A DNA stretch of 64,000 bases. It comes from Albidovulum marisflavi (lineage in GTDB: Bacteria > Pseudomonadota > Alphaproteobacteria > Rhodobacterales > Rhodobacteraceae). The stretch lies in the NCBI RefSeq assembly GCF_025751435.1, contig NZ_JAOWKY010000001.1, positions 1,658,001-1,722,000 on the forward strand, given 5' to 3'. Positions 1-8,281 of this stretch are shown piece by piece. How positions within the stretch are numbered: position 1 is the first letter of the stretch; every line of letters begins with the position of its first letter. The position numbers were made by a program, and so were the translations under genes. The notes under the pieces were generated by a model that was not told the DNA's origin, did no database searches, and saw only the letters and a program-made list of their open reading frames with translations.

Positions 1-711
1 GACCGCGGCGCGATAGCCTTCGGGGGTGAAGTTCGATTTCATCTCGCCCAGATGCGCGGTGTCGCCCAGGCTGCGGGTTTCGCTTGCCGGCGCGCGCTCC
101 AGGTCGCGGACCGCGTCCATCACCCGCTCGGCCGCTTGGGCGTAGGCCGCGCGCGCGGTCAGGCCCGAGGCGATCCATGCGGGCGAGCAGACCGTCACCT
201 CGCCCTTGACCCCGTCAAGGACCGCGATGATCGTCGGGCGCATCAGGGTCGCGTCGGCAACGCCGATCGGGTCGGGCTTAATGTTCGGCAGATGCTCGAC
301 CAGGCGGATCATGTCGTAGCCGAGATAGCCGAAAAGCCCCGCCGCGATCGCCGGAATGCCCTCGGGCATGTCGATGCGGCTTTCGGCGATCAGGGCGCGC
401 AGCGTGTCCAGCGGATGCCCGTCAAGCGGTTCGAACGCCTCGGCGTCGAAGCGTGCCTGCCGGTTGATGCGGCTTCGCGTGCCGCTGCAATCCCAGATCA
501 CATCCGGTTTCAGCCCGACGACCGAATAGCGGCCGCGGACCTCGCCGCCCGTCACGCTTTCCAGCATGAAGCTCATCCGACCGGCGTCGGCAAGCTTCAG
601 CATCAGCGACACGGGCGTGTCGAGGTCGGCGGCAAGCCGGGTGAAGACCAACTGGTTCTTGCCCGCGTTCCAGCCGGCCTCGAATTCCGCGAAAGAGGGG
701 ATAAGAGCCAC
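1..711 (-). CDS. trpE: Anthranilate synthase component I (partial, N-terminal part)
   Basis: First enzyme of tryptophan synthesis, making anthranilate from chorismate with ammonia delivered by TrpG. Only the first 237 codons are here; the gene runs off the left edge. The frame opens with a GTG ten bases after the ppiD stop, with AGGACC just upstream. The protein begins VALIPSFAEFEAGW and carries N-terminal features of the TrpE/PabB fold, including the LLES-like tryptophan-binding region (FMLESVTGGE) and FGYLGYDMIRLVEHLP. The catalytic C-terminal chorismate-binding domain lies outside the window. It follows ppiD closely and is probably in the same transcription unit. TrpE rather than PabB is inferred from this N-terminal region and from the usual ppiD-trpE order in this family. 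Confidence 0.88.
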   Translation of the reverse strand, partial: MALIPSFAEFEAGWNAGKNQLVFTRLAADLDTPVSLMLKLADAGRMSFMLESVTGGEVRGRYSVVGLKPDVIWDCSGTRSRINRQARFDAEAFEPLDGHPLDTLRALIAESRIDMPEGIPAIAAGLFGYLGYDMIRLVEHLPNIKPDPIGVADATLMRPTIIAVLDGVKGEVTVCSPAWIASGLTARAAYAQAAERVMDAVRDLERAPASETRSLGDTAHLGEMKSNFTPEGYRAAV

Positions 712-721
712 GTGTCCGGTC

Positions 722-2569
722 CTACTGCATCTGCGCGTGCACGGCGTTGATCGCGGACTGATCGACGGTGACGCCTTTTTCGTTTTCAAGCGCCGTCGTG
801 AACAGCTCTAGCATATCGCCCGCGACCGACTGTTCGATGCGCGGCTCAAGGGCATTCGCGTAGCTGGCGGCCTCTGCCGCATCCGCGGCATGGATCGCGT
901 CCACCTGCACGACGAAGACACGTGCGGCGGCGTCAACGACACTTGCCTTGCCCTCTTCCAGTTCGAAGGCGCGCTCGGCGACGATGCCCGGCGTGTCGGC
1001 CAGATGGCCCGATCGCGCGAAGCCATCGTAGTGCGTGGTCACCAGCCCAAGCGCGGCAAGGGTGCTGCCGTTGTCAAGCGCGGCCTGCACCTCGGTCGCT
1101 TTCGCCAGCAGACGGCTGTGCGTCTCCGCGCGTATCCAGTCCGCGATCAGTGCCTCGCGCACGTCGTCCATCGGGCGCACGGTCGGCGGGTCGATCCCGT
1201 CAAGGCGCAGCGCGAACACCCCGCCGTCCTCCAGCTCTACAAGTTGCGGAAAGTCCTCCGCCGTGGCCTGTTCGGCGGCGTCACGGAAGTCGGCGTAGGC
1301 GGCGATGCCCTCGCTTGTTTCGGTGTTGAACTCGATCTGGCCCAGCTGCATCTTTTCCTGCTCGGCGACCTGTTCCAGCGTCGAGCCGCCCGCCAGCACG
1401 TCCGCCATGGATTCGCTGCGGTCAAGGATCAGGCGTCGGGCGCGGTCGATGGTCAGCTCTGGCAGAAGCATGTCGCGCGCTTCCTCGAACGAGGTTTCCT
1501 GCGCGGCGAGGATCCCGTTCATCGCGAACAGCGCGGGTCCAAGGTTCGAGGGCAGGGGCCCGACCACGCCCGGCTCCTCCATGGCAAAGACCGCGTCGCC
1601 CGCCGCGCCCAGTTCCTGCCTGGACATTTCGCCCAGATCGATGTCGGCCAGCGTCAGCCCGCGTTCCGCGGTCAGCTGTTCGAAACTGACCTCGCCGGAT
1701 TCGAGTCGCGCCTTTGCTGCCTTGGCCTCATCCTCGCTCGCGAAAACAAGGCGCTCGACCAGCCGCTTTTCAGGGACGACGAATTCGTCGATGCGCTCTT
1801 CGTAGGCGTTGCGCAGCGTGGCCTCGTCGATCTCGATGTCGGATTGGACCATCTCGGGCGACAGCCAGACATAGGTGATCTGGCGCGTTTCGGGTTTCGT
1901 GTAATCCTCGGGGTGGGTGTCGTAATAGGCCTTCAGCGCGTCTTCCGAAGGCGCCTCGACCGGCGCGTCAAGGTCCGAGGCGATCAGTTCCGCCAAGGTG
2001 AAGTCACGGGTTTCGTTCGTCCAGTTCGCGACCGAGGTCAGAAAGGTTTCGGGCGCCGCGGCCGCGCCGATGATCGCGCGCTGCAACAGGCCACGGGCCG
2101 CGTCCGCCCGAAGGCGCATTTCGAACTCCGCTTCCGTAAGCCCCTCCTGGCGCAGAGTCAGCTTGTAGGCTTCGCGGTCGAAGCTGCCGTCAAGGCCGCG
2201 GAACGCCTGGATCCCCGTCACCTGGCGGCGCACCTCGGCGTCGCCCACGGACAGACCCCGGTCATCCGCTTCGCCGTCAAGCGCGGTGGCCGCGAAAAGT
2301 TGCGCCTGAACACGTGCCGTGACCCCGAACTGCTGCGCCTGGGCGAAGCTGATCGGCGTGCCAAGCTGTGCCGACATGGCCCTGACTTCCTGGTTCAGCG
2401 CGCGTGCATAGTCGCGAAGGTCGACGTCGCGCCCGCCCACCGATCCGATCGACCCGATCCCCGCGCCGAAGTTCGTGACGCCGTAGCCGCCAAGCCCCGC
2501 CACCATCAGGCCCATCAGGATCCAGATGACGGTATTCTTGCCCTTGTTGTTGCGCAGCTTGGTGGACAT
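722..2569 (-). CDS. ppiD: Periplasmic folding chaperone / peptidyl-prolyl isomerase, PpiD type
   Basis: Membrane-anchored SurA/PpiD-family protein that assists folding of exported proteins at the periplasmic side of the Sec translocon. The 615-residue protein has a short cytoplasmic N-terminus (MSTKLRNNKGK), one membrane segment at about residues 13-32, a SurA_N-like helical chaperone region to about 160, and a parvulin-type (PpiC-like) region near 245-345 that ends in a second helical section. Length matches the usual 600-640 of the family. The parvulin region is divergent, as in many alphaproteobacterial PpiD proteins, so isomerase activity is uncertain. It sits directly upstream of trpE and downstream of an aminotransferase gene on the same strand. 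Confidence 0.88.
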   Translation of the reverse strand: MSTKLRNNKGKNTVIWILMGLMVAGLGGYGVTNFGAGIGSIGSVGGRDVDLRDYARALNQEVRAMSAQLGTPISFAQAQQFGVTARVQAQLFAATALDGEADDRGLSVGDAEVRRQVTGIQAFRGLDGSFDREAYKLTLRQEGLTEAEFEMRLRADAARGLLQRAIIGAAAAPETFLTSVANWTNETRDFTLAELIASDLDAPVEAPSEDALKAYYDTHPEDYTKPETRQITYVWLSPEMVQSDIEIDEATLRNAYEERIDEFVVPEKRLVERLVFASEDEAKAAKARLESGEVSFEQLTAERGLTLADIDLGEMSRQELGAAGDAVFAMEEPGVVGPLPSNLGPALFAMNGILAAQETSFEEARDMLLPELTIDRARRLILDRSESMADVLAGGSTLEQVAEQEKMQLGQIEFNTETSEGIAAYADFRDAAEQATAEDFPQLVELEDGGVFALRLDGIDPPTVRPMDDVREALIADWIRAETHSRLLAKATEVQAALDNGSTLAALGLVTTHYDGFARSGHLADTPGIVAERAFELEEGKASVVDAAARVFVVQVDAIHAADAAEAASYANALEPRIEQSVAGDMLELFTTALENEKGVTVDQSAINAVHAQMQ

Positions 2570-2642
2570 GTCGCGGGGCTCCGGTCAGAGGGTTTTGACG
2601 GTGTTTAGGGCAGAGGCCCGCAGGGGGCAAGGGACCGCTGGA

Positions 2643-3821
2643 TCACGCCCGCCAGGAAGCAAGGCGTTGGGCAAGCTCTGCGATGCCCTGACGGTCGACA
2701 TTGGCGAAGGCGATGCGCATCTGGCGCGCGGCGCGCGGGTCGTCCGAGGGCATGAACATCGTTCCGGGCAGCATCAGCACGCCCGCTTCGCGAACCAGCC
2801 TTTTGGCAAGATCGGGGGATGCGACGCCGGTGGTCTGTTCGACATAGGCAAAATAGGCGCCGCAGCCCAGGATGCGCCAACCGGGAAGGTCGGCGAAGGC
2901 CGCGCTCATCGCTGCGCGCCGGGCCAGGATTTCGTCCCGTTCGCCCGCAACCCACTGGGAAAGATTCCGCATCCCCCACAGCGCGCCGATCTGCCCAAGC
3001 TGGCTGGGGCAGATGGCGACGCAGTCCTGGAACTTTTCGACCTGCGCCAGTCGTGCGCGATCCGCGACGATCGCGCCGACCCTGTGCCCGGTCAGGCGAT
3101 AAGCCTTCGAGAAGGAATAAAGCTGGATCAGGGTTCCGCGCCAATCGTCGTCGGTGAACAGGTCGTGGGGCGCGCCGCTGCGGGCATCGAAGTCGCGGTA
3201 GGTTTCGTCGACGATCAGCGCGATACCCTTCGCACGGGCCAGATCGAAGAAGGCGCGCAAGGTCTCGGCCGGGTACTCGACGCCGCCGGGGTTGTTGGGC
3301 GACACCAGGACGATCGCCCGCGTGCGGGGCGTGATCAGTTGGCTTGCCGCGCCGGCATCGGGGATCAGTCGTTCGCCGGTCGGCAGGGGAACGGCCTTCA
3401 TGCCCTGCTGGTCCAGCCACATCTTGTGGTTGAAATACCAAGGGGTTGGAAGGATCACTTCATCCCCGGCGCCCGCAAGCGTCGCAAGCGCGGCGCAGAA
3501 GGCCTGGTTGCAGCCCTGGGTGATCGCGACTTCGTCCGCGGCGATGGCGCCGCCATAGGCCGCGGACCATTGCGTGGCGACCTCGGCCCGCAGATCAGGC
3601 AAGCCCAGCACCGGCCCGTACAGATGGGCCGCAGGATTGTTGAGCGCGGCCTCGGCCAAAGCCTGGCGCAGGCCATCCGGCGGCGGATCGACCGGGGCAG
3701 CCTGGCTTACGTTCAGGAGCGGCCGGTCTGCCGGGAAGCTGACGCCGTCAAGCCAGCGGCGCGCTTCCATGACCGGCGGGGCAAACGTTGCGGCCATCGC
3801 GGGGTTCAGGGGAAGTGACAC
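2643..3821 (-). CDS. PLP-dependent aminotransferase, class I/II
   Basis: Fold-type I aminotransferase of 392 residues, probably acting on an amino or keto acid; the substrate cannot be read from the sequence. Visible family signatures are SPNNP at 174-178, DETY at 205-208 (the Asp contacts the pyridine nitrogen of PLP) and SFSKAYRLTGHR with the PLP-binding lysine at 239. The length is normal for the aspartate-aminotransferase superfamily. It lies 73 bases upstream of ppiD on the same strand, with DUF2127, gpt and fabI before it. Rhodobacteraceae carry several such paralogues, so a specific name is not justified. Confidence 0.85.
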   Translation of the reverse strand: MSLPLNPAMAATFAPPVMEARRWLDGVSFPADRPLLNVSQAAPVDPPPDGLRQALAEAALNNPAAHLYGPVLGLPDLRAEVATQWSAAYGGAIAADEVAITQGCNQAFCAALATLAGAGDEVILPTPWYFNHKMWLDQQGMKAVPLPTGERLIPDAGAASQLITPRTRAIVLVSPNNPGGVEYPAETLRAFFDLARAKGIALIVDETYRDFDARSGAPHDLFTDDDWRGTLIQLYSFSKAYRLTGHRVGAIVADRARLAQVEKFQDCVAICPSQLGQIGALWGMRNLSQWVAGERDEILARRAAMSAAFADLPGWRILGCGAYFAYVEQTTGVASPDLAKRLVREAGVLMLPGTMFMPSDDPRAARQMRIAFANVDRQGIAELAQRLASWRA

Positions 3822-3888
3822 GGCCAGCTCCTGTTCGTTTGGCCTGTTTTGGCGGAAGCCGAGCGGTCAGGCAATGGCCGCCGAAGCC

Positions 3889-4386
3889 TCAGCCCTGATG
3901 ATCCGGTCTCCGAAGCGCCCGCCATTCGCGCCAGACCAGCGCGATCATGATCGCGTCGAAGGCCGAAAGCGCCAGCAATGGCAAGGATCCCGACGCCGAC
4001 CACTGGTGCACCTGGTAGACGATGAAGCCCATCAGCACCGCCATCGATGCGGGATAGGCCCACACGACCCGCACGGCAAGCAGAAGCACCATCGCAAGCT
4101 TCAGCGCGCCGTGACTGAGCAGGTAGATCGCGTAGAAATGCTGCGCCTGGAACGAAAAACCCTGTGCGAGGCTTTGCGCCCACAGGGCCATCGGGTCCGT
4201 CGGATCCTGCGCCAGCTCGTTCCGCGTCATCCAGTCGACGAAATTCTGGATGACCGCGTTCGAGGTCAGAAGCAGGCCAAGTCCTGCAGCCCCCTCGGCG
4301 GCCGCGAGAAGGCCCTTGATGACAAGCGAGGCTTCGAAAAGCTCGTGGAGCCACCGGGCGATACGGGCTGCATTGCGGCGCACCAT
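3889..4386 (-). CDS. DUF2127 family membrane protein
   Basis: Small integral membrane protein of 165 residues with about four hydrophobic helices (near 15-40, 75-95, 100-122 and 135-153). The ELFEASLVIKGLLAAAEGAAGL start and the HGALKLAMV segment match the DUF2127 family, whose role is unknown. It lies 21 bases downstream of gpt on the same strand and is probably cotranscribed with fabI and gpt. No catalytic motif is visible, and no function can be assigned. Confidence 0.75.
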   Translation of the reverse strand: MVRRNAARIARWLHELFEASLVIKGLLAAAEGAAGLGLLLTSNAVIQNFVDWMTRNELAQDPTDPMALWAQSLAQGFSFQAQHFYAIYLLSHGALKLAMVLLLAVRVVWAYPASMAVLMGFIVYQVHQWSASGSLPLLALSAFDAIMIALVWREWRALRRPDHQG

Positions 4387-4407
4387 CGTCGGCGCCCCCC
4401 TGAGCGG

Positions 4408-4914
4408 TCAGTCGCGCCCGCGGTAGGGCTCGACGTATTGCAGCGCCATGTCCCAGGGAAAGAAGATCCAGGTGTCCTGGCTGACCTCGGTGATGTAGGT
4501 GTCCACCATTCCGCGCCCCTCGGGCTTGGCATAGACGGTGGCGAAATGCGCCTTGGGATAAAGCTTGCGCACCAGTTCCAGCGTCTTGCCGGTGTCGACA
4601 AGGTCGTCGACGACCAGCACGCCTTCGCCCTGGTCGCCCATGATGTCGGCCTGCGGGGCCTTGATCACGCGCGGCTGAGTTTGCGCCTGGTGGTTGTAGG
4701 ACTTGACCGAGATCGTGTCGACGACGCGGATGTCCAGTTCGCGGCTCACGATCATCGCGGGCGCCATCCCGCCGCGGGTGATCGCTACGACCGCCCGCCA
4801 GCCGCCATCATCGGGGCCCTTGCCGTCCAACCGCCAGGCCAATGCGCGTGCGTCCCGGTGAATCTGGTCCCAGGAAACGTGGAACCCCTTTTCATGCGGC
4901 AGGCGGTCGGTCAT
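4408..4914 (-). CDS. gpt: Xanthine(-guanine) phosphoribosyltransferase
   Basis: Purine salvage enzyme that transfers phosphoribose from PRPP to xanthine or guanine in the cytoplasm. The 168-residue protein has the type I PRTase PRPP-binding loop [13 protein letters not shown] at about 99-111 and the upstream [10 protein letters not shown] loop near 45-54. Size and C-terminal [18 protein letters not shown] agree with the Gpt family. The stop codon of fabI lies only 4 bases upstream, which indicates an operon. Confidence 0.9.
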   Translation of the reverse strand: MTDRLPHEKGFHVSWDQIHRDARALAWRLDGKGPDDGGWRAVVAITRGGMAPAMIVSRELDIRVVDTISVKSYNHQAQTQPRVIKAPQADIMGDQGEGVLVVDDLVDTGKTLELVRKLYPKAHFATVYAKPEGRGMVDTYITEVSQDTWIFFPWDMALQYVEPYRGRD

Positions 4915-4918
4915 CTGA

Positions 4919-5740
4919 TCACTCCTTGCGGCCGGTCACGACGTCGATGTCGGGGGCGTCCACGGCCTTCATCCCGACAAGGTGGTAGCCGGCATCGACG
5001 TGATGCACCTCGCCCGTGACGCCCGAACCCAGATCGGACAGGAGGTAGAGCGCGGACTTGCCGACCTCGTCCTGGCTGACGTTGCGGCGAAGCGGAGAGT
5101 TCAGCTCATTCCACTTCAGGATGTAGCGGAAATCGCCGATCCCGCTGGCGGCCAGGGTCTTGATCGGGCCGGCCGAGATCGCGTTGCAGCGGATGCCGTC
5201 CTTGCCCAGATCCTCGGCGATGTAACGCACCGAGGCTTCAAGAGCGGCCTTGGCGACGCCCATGACGTTGTAGTGCGGCATCACGCGTTCCGCGCCGTAA
5301 TAGGTCAGCGTCAGCAGGCTGCCGCCATCGGGCATCATCGCAGCCGCGCGCTGGCAGACAGCGGTGAAGGAGTAGACCGAGATGTCCATCGTCATGCGGA
5401 AGTTGGCGGGGCTGGTGTCGACGTAGCGGCCGCGCAGTTCGTTCTTGTCCGAAAAGCCGATTGCATGCACGACAAAGTCGAGCTTGCCCCAGTCCTTCGA
5501 GAGCCGGTCGAAAAGCGCGTCCAGAGACGCCTCGTCGGACACGTCGCATTCCATGATCTGGTTGGATCCAAGCTCTGCCGCCAGCGGTTCGACACGCTTC
5601 TTCAGCGCTTCCCCCTGGTAGGAAAATGCAAGCTCGGCACCCTGTTCGGCGACAGCCTTGGCGATTCCCCACGCGATGGACTTGTCATTCGCCAGCCCCA
5701 TGATCAGGCCGCGCTTCCCAGCCATCAGCTTCGTTGTCAT
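4919..5740 (-). CDS. fabI: Enoyl-[acyl-carrier-protein] reductase (NADH), FabI
   Basis: Catalyses the last reduction of each fatty-acid elongation cycle and is the usual target of triclosan. The 273-residue SDR protein starts with [20 protein letters not shown], the FabI version of the nucleotide-binding loop, and has the catalytic set Y147, Y157 and K164 in the Y-x6-K arrangement typical of FabI rather than Y-x3-K of ordinary SDRs. The gene is the first of a minus-strand run (fabI, gpt, DUF2127, aminotransferase, ppiD, trpE) and is divergent from pdxH. Rhodobacteraceae often have a second FabI paralogue, so this may be one of two. Confidence 0.94.
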   Translation of the reverse strand: MTTKLMAGKRGLIMGLANDKSIAWGIAKAVAEQGAELAFSYQGEALKKRVEPLAAELGSNQIMECDVSDEASLDALFDRLSKDWGKLDFVVHAIGFSDKNELRGRYVDTSPANFRMTMDISVYSFTAVCQRAAAMMPDGGSLLTLTYYGAERVMPHYNVMGVAKAALEASVRYIAEDLGKDGIRCNAISAGPIKTLAASGIGDFRYILKWNELNSPLRRNVSQDEVGKSALYLLSDLGSGVTGEVHHVDAGYHLVGMKAVDAPDIDVVTGRKE

Positions 5741-5898
5741 GTCTGCCCCCGACGGCTTGTTCTGCGAGTTATCCCATTAGGACATGTCGCAGAATGCCGC
5801 AAGTGTAACGCAAGGGTTGATCGGCAGGGCTTTAATTGTGCAAACATGACCTCGCGAAAACGGACAGATCGACTTTCCGATGCAGACAAGGGTGGCCG

Positions 5899-6504
5899 AT
5901 GGCGGACAGAAGCGGTATATTTGCCGGGGAAGATCCTTTCGCGATTGCACGGTCCTGGCTCGCCGAGGCCGAGGGCACCGAGCCCAACGATCCCAATGCA
6001 ATCGCGCTTGCGACTGTAGACAAAGACGGCCTTCCGAACGTGCGGATGGTTCTCTTGAAGGAGATTGAGGCCGATGCCTTTGTCTTCTACACCAATTACG
6101 GCTCCGCCAAGGCCCGCGAGATCGAGGGCGCTGGCAAGGCGGCTTTTGTCCTGCACTGGAAGTCCCTTCGCAGGCAGGTCCGGGTCAGAGGGCTTGTCAC
6201 CCGCGAAGAAGGGCCCTTGGCGGATGACTACTACGCGTCAAGATCGCTCAAGAGCAGGCTTGGCGCTTGGGCCTCGGATCAATCGCAGCCGCTGTCCTCG
6301 CGTCTTGCGCTCATGGCCGAAGTCGCCCGCGTCACCGCCGAGCACGGCCCGAACCCCAAGCGTCCCCCGTTCTGGGGCGGCTTTCGTATCCGCCCGCTCG
6401 AGATCGAGTTCTGGGCAGACGGCGCGTTTCGGCTTCACGACAGGTTCAGGTGGACAAGGGAAAGCTTGTTGCATGACTGGCACATTCAGCGACTCAACCC
6501 GTAG
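5899..6504 (+). CDS. pdxH: Pyridoxamine/pyridoxine 5'-phosphate oxidase
   Basis: FMN enzyme that oxidises pyridoxine or pyridoxamine 5'-phosphate to PLP. The 201-residue product, counted from [14 protein letters not shown], has the FMN-binding core ([18 protein letters not shown] near 38-55, [11 protein letters not shown]) and the family C-terminus with RPLEIEFW and the final RLNP. An in-frame ATG at 5836 would add 21 residues with no family similarity (Cys/Arg-rich), so the ATG at 5899 is preferred; its ribosome-binding site (GGGTGG) is only moderate. The gene is divergent from fabI. Confidence 0.92.
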   Translation: MADRSGIFAGEDPFAIARSWLAEAEGTEPNDPNAIALATVDKDGLPNVRMVLLKEIEADAFVFYTNYGSAKAREIEGAGKAAFVLHWKSLRRQVRVRGLVTREEGPLADDYYASRSLKSRLGAWASDQSQPLSSRLALMAEVARVTAEHGPNPKRPPFWGGFRIRPLEIEFWADGAFRLHDRFRWTRESLLHDWHIQRLNP

Positions 6505-6634
6505 CGGTGGAGCAAAAAAAATGGCGGAGGTTAATTTTTCGGTCTTCACGTTGTTTGCTTGATTGGCGCTGCGCGTCATGCGAGTTACCGAAGGCCGATA
6601 TATTACTCCTAAACGTGGAAGACTGGGCACGCAG

Positions 6635-7168
6635 ATGACGCAACAAGAACCCGCATCGAAACGGGTTTCCGGACGGGTGAAGTGGTTCGACCCGGCGAAG
6701 GGGTTTGGGTTCATTATCGGCAACGATGATGCCGGTGACATTTTGTTGCATGCCAATGTACTAAGGAACTTTGGTCAGGGATCGGTCGCGGACAACGCGC
6801 GCATCACCGTGATGGTCCAGGTGACGGGGCGCGGGGCCCAGGCTGTCGAGGTGCTTGAGATCCTTCCGCCCGAGGGCGAAACGGCGCCGCCGATCGAGGA
6901 TCTGGGCGACAGCGACATGGCCATGATTCTCTCGCTTCCGCTGGAGCCGGGCCGGGTCAAATGGTTCGACAAGGGAAAGGGCTTCGGTTTCGCCAACATC
7001 TTCGCCCGGCCCGAGGATGTCTTCATCCATATCGAAGTGCTGCGCCGCTCGGGCTTTGCCGATCTCGCTCCGGGGGAGGCGGTGGGTCTGCGCGTGATCG
7101 AGGGCAAGCGCGGCCGCATGGCCGCTCAGGTGACGTCGTGGGAAGCGGGGCTGAGGGAAACCAAGTGA
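6635..7168 (+). CDS. Cold-shock protein with two CSD domains
   Basis: Single-strand nucleic-acid-binding protein with two cold-shock domains in tandem, about residues 9-75 (GRVKWFDPAKGFGFI) and 107-173 (GRVKWFDKGKGFGFA), joined by a linker of about 30 residues. Both domains keep the RNP1-like KGFGF and the aromatic residues that stack on bases. The double-CSD form of about 180 residues is common in alphaproteobacteria and differs from the single-domain CspA of enterics. An upstream in-frame ATG (6563) adds 24 residues unlike the family, so 6635 is chosen. The stop overlaps the GTG start of the DUF192 gene, so the two are translationally coupled. Confidence 0.9.
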   Translation: MTQQEPASKRVSGRVKWFDPAKGFGFIIGNDDAGDILLHANVLRNFGQGSVADNARITVMVQVTGRGAQAVEVLEILPPEGETAPPIEDLGDSDMAMILSLPLEPGRVKWFDKGKGFGFANIFARPEDVFIHIEVLRRSGFADLAPGEAVGLRVIEGKRGRMAAQVTSWEAGLRETK

Positions 7169-7638
7169 TCCGCAGCGCGCTCCTGTGCCTTGCCGTGGCA
7201 TTCGCCGGCGCGCCGGCGTTCGCAGTCTGCTCGGACGATGTGGCCGAACTTCGTTGGGATGGTGGAAAGGCCCGTTTCCGCGTCGAGCTTGCGAAGACGC
7301 CGGAAGAACGCTCAAAAGGACTCATGCACCGTGAAAGCATGTCGTCGGGGGCGGGGATGCTGTTCATCTTCGATGGCCCGCGCGGCGTGTCGTTCTGGAT
7401 GAAGAACACGCTGATTCCGCTGGACATGATCTTCATCGAACCGGACGGGCGGGTAGCGAAGGTGCATGAAGGCGCCGTCCCGCTCGACGAAACCCTGATT
7501 CCGGGCGGAGACAACATCGAATACGTGCTTGAGATCAACGGGGGCCTGGCGCGCCGTCTGGGCATCGCCGAAGGTGCCGAGCTGCGCCATCCCTCGCTGG
7601 ACCAGGATCACGCGCTTTGGAGCTGCGTGGGCGAATAA
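7165..7638 (+). CDS. Exported DUF192 family protein
   Basis: Small exported protein of 157 residues. A GTG start overlaps the TGA of the cold-shock gene. Residues 1-20 form a Sec signal peptide ending APAFA before VCSDD. The rest is the DUF192 domain with the family segments [30 protein letters not shown] and [21 protein letters not shown]. Its molecular role is unknown. Pairing with a double-CSD gene is seen in related genomes as far as I recall, but no functional link is evident. Confidence 0.88.
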   Translation: MIRSALLCLAVAFAGAPAFAVCSDDVAELRWDGGKARFRVELAKTPEERSKGLMHRESMSSGAGMLFIFDGPRGVSFWMKNTLIPLDMIFIEPDGRVAKVHEGAVPLDETLIPGGDNIEYVLEINGGLARRLGIAEGAELRHPSLDQDHALWSCVGE

Positions 7639-7681
7639 CAGCCCTTTCCAATAGGCCGCCAAGCGGTTAGAGACGGGGCAT

Positions 7682-7758
7682 CGGGGCGTAGCGCAGCCTG
7701 GTAGCGCGACGGTTTTGGGTACCGTAGGTCGGAAGTTCGAATCTTCTCGCCCCGACCA
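7682..7758 (+). tRNA. tRNA-Pro (anticodon UGG)
   Basis: A 77-base cloverleaf. The acceptor stem CGGGGCG pairs with CGCCCCG, followed by discriminator A and an encoded CCA. The anticodon stem ACGGT/ACCGT encloses the loop TTTGGGT with anticodon TGG, and the T-loop is GTTCGAATC. UGG reads CCA and CCG and, when modified, other proline codons. A second proline tRNA, with GGG anticodon, lies at 50682-50759. Confidence 0.96.
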
Positions 7759-8059
7759 TCCTCCTGAAGACATCATGCCGGATCGCGAAAAAGGTAATCG
7801 CTGCCTTCTGTCGTTTATTTGCCATAGTCCCCTCGATCGTTACGGCAGAGCGACGAGATGGGTCTCTGTGGATAATTTCAAGCTATTGGTGAACATCTGA
7901 GGCCAAGCCCCCTCATTTCTTCGGCTTTTCGGGGCGCGCCCGACTCGTCATGACCTGTGCATGAATCATTGCCCGTTCTGCCGATTGGCGCCTGGCCCAA
8001 AGGTCAACGAAAAATAACACCCGCGTGAACGAAAAATGATGTTGACCCAACGTGCGGTT

Positions 8060-8075
8060 ACACGTCAATTTGTGC
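8060..8075 (+). promoter_or_regulatory. NrdR box, upstream (weaker) copy
   Basis: ACACGTCAATTTGTGC matches about 10 of 16 positions of the NrdR palindrome acaCwAtATaTwGtgt, with the outer ACAC/GTG arms kept. Its centre is exactly 31 bases from the centre of the stronger box at 8091-8106, so the two face the same side of the helix. That spacing is typical of tandem NrdR sites. It overlaps the place expected for a -10 element if TTGACC at 8042-8047 is the -35. No nrdR gene is in the window. Confidence 0.55.
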
Positions 8076-8090
8076 AGGCCGAAACGGACG

Positions 8091-8106
8091 CCACTAAATC
8101 TAGTGG
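8091..8106 (+). promoter_or_regulatory. NrdR box, downstream (strong) copy
   Basis: CCACTAAATCTAGTGG is a perfect 6-base inverted repeat around AATC and fits the NrdR consensus at the conserved inner positions (CwAnATnTwG). NrdR is the ATP/dATP-sensing repressor of ribonucleotide reductase genes, and the next gene is nrdJ. The strength of this dyad together with the phased partner makes this a confident operator. The ATG of nrdJ is 175 bases downstream. Confidence 0.72.
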
Positions 8107-8281
8107 TCCTGACGGGGAAAGCGAAAAGAAAAGCCGCCTGGGTTGCGGTGCCGGTCCGCGGGGTGATCTGCGGATGCCGGGATAGCTTTTCCCTACGGCG
8201 AAACGGGCAAGAGTGCTTGAAGGCGCCGCCCGAAGGGGAAGCAACGAAGCGGCAGACGACCGCAAGCGAAACGGGGCAGAG

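Larger units (their letters stand above)
7759..8281. other. 523-base intergenic region with the nrdJ control region
   Basis: No credible gene lies between tRNA-Pro and nrdJ; short frames here have poor codon use and no ribosome-binding site. The right half holds a -35-like TTGACC at 8042-8047 and two NrdR-type dyads at 8060-8075 and 8091-8106, listed separately. The remaining leader of about 175 bases is purine-rich (repeated GAAAAG and GAAGCG runs). I looked for the conserved B12-box of a cobalamin riboswitch and did not find it. Confidence 0.6.

Noticed and set aside
890-2608. 572-codon plus-strand frame opposite ppiD
   Set aside because: It is antisense to ppiD, with no domain and no ribosome-binding site.
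7759-8281. Cobalamin riboswitch upstream of the B12-dependent nrdJ
   Set aside because: I searched by eye for the B12-box and the surrounding conserved core and did not see them; the NrdR boxes explain the control region better.
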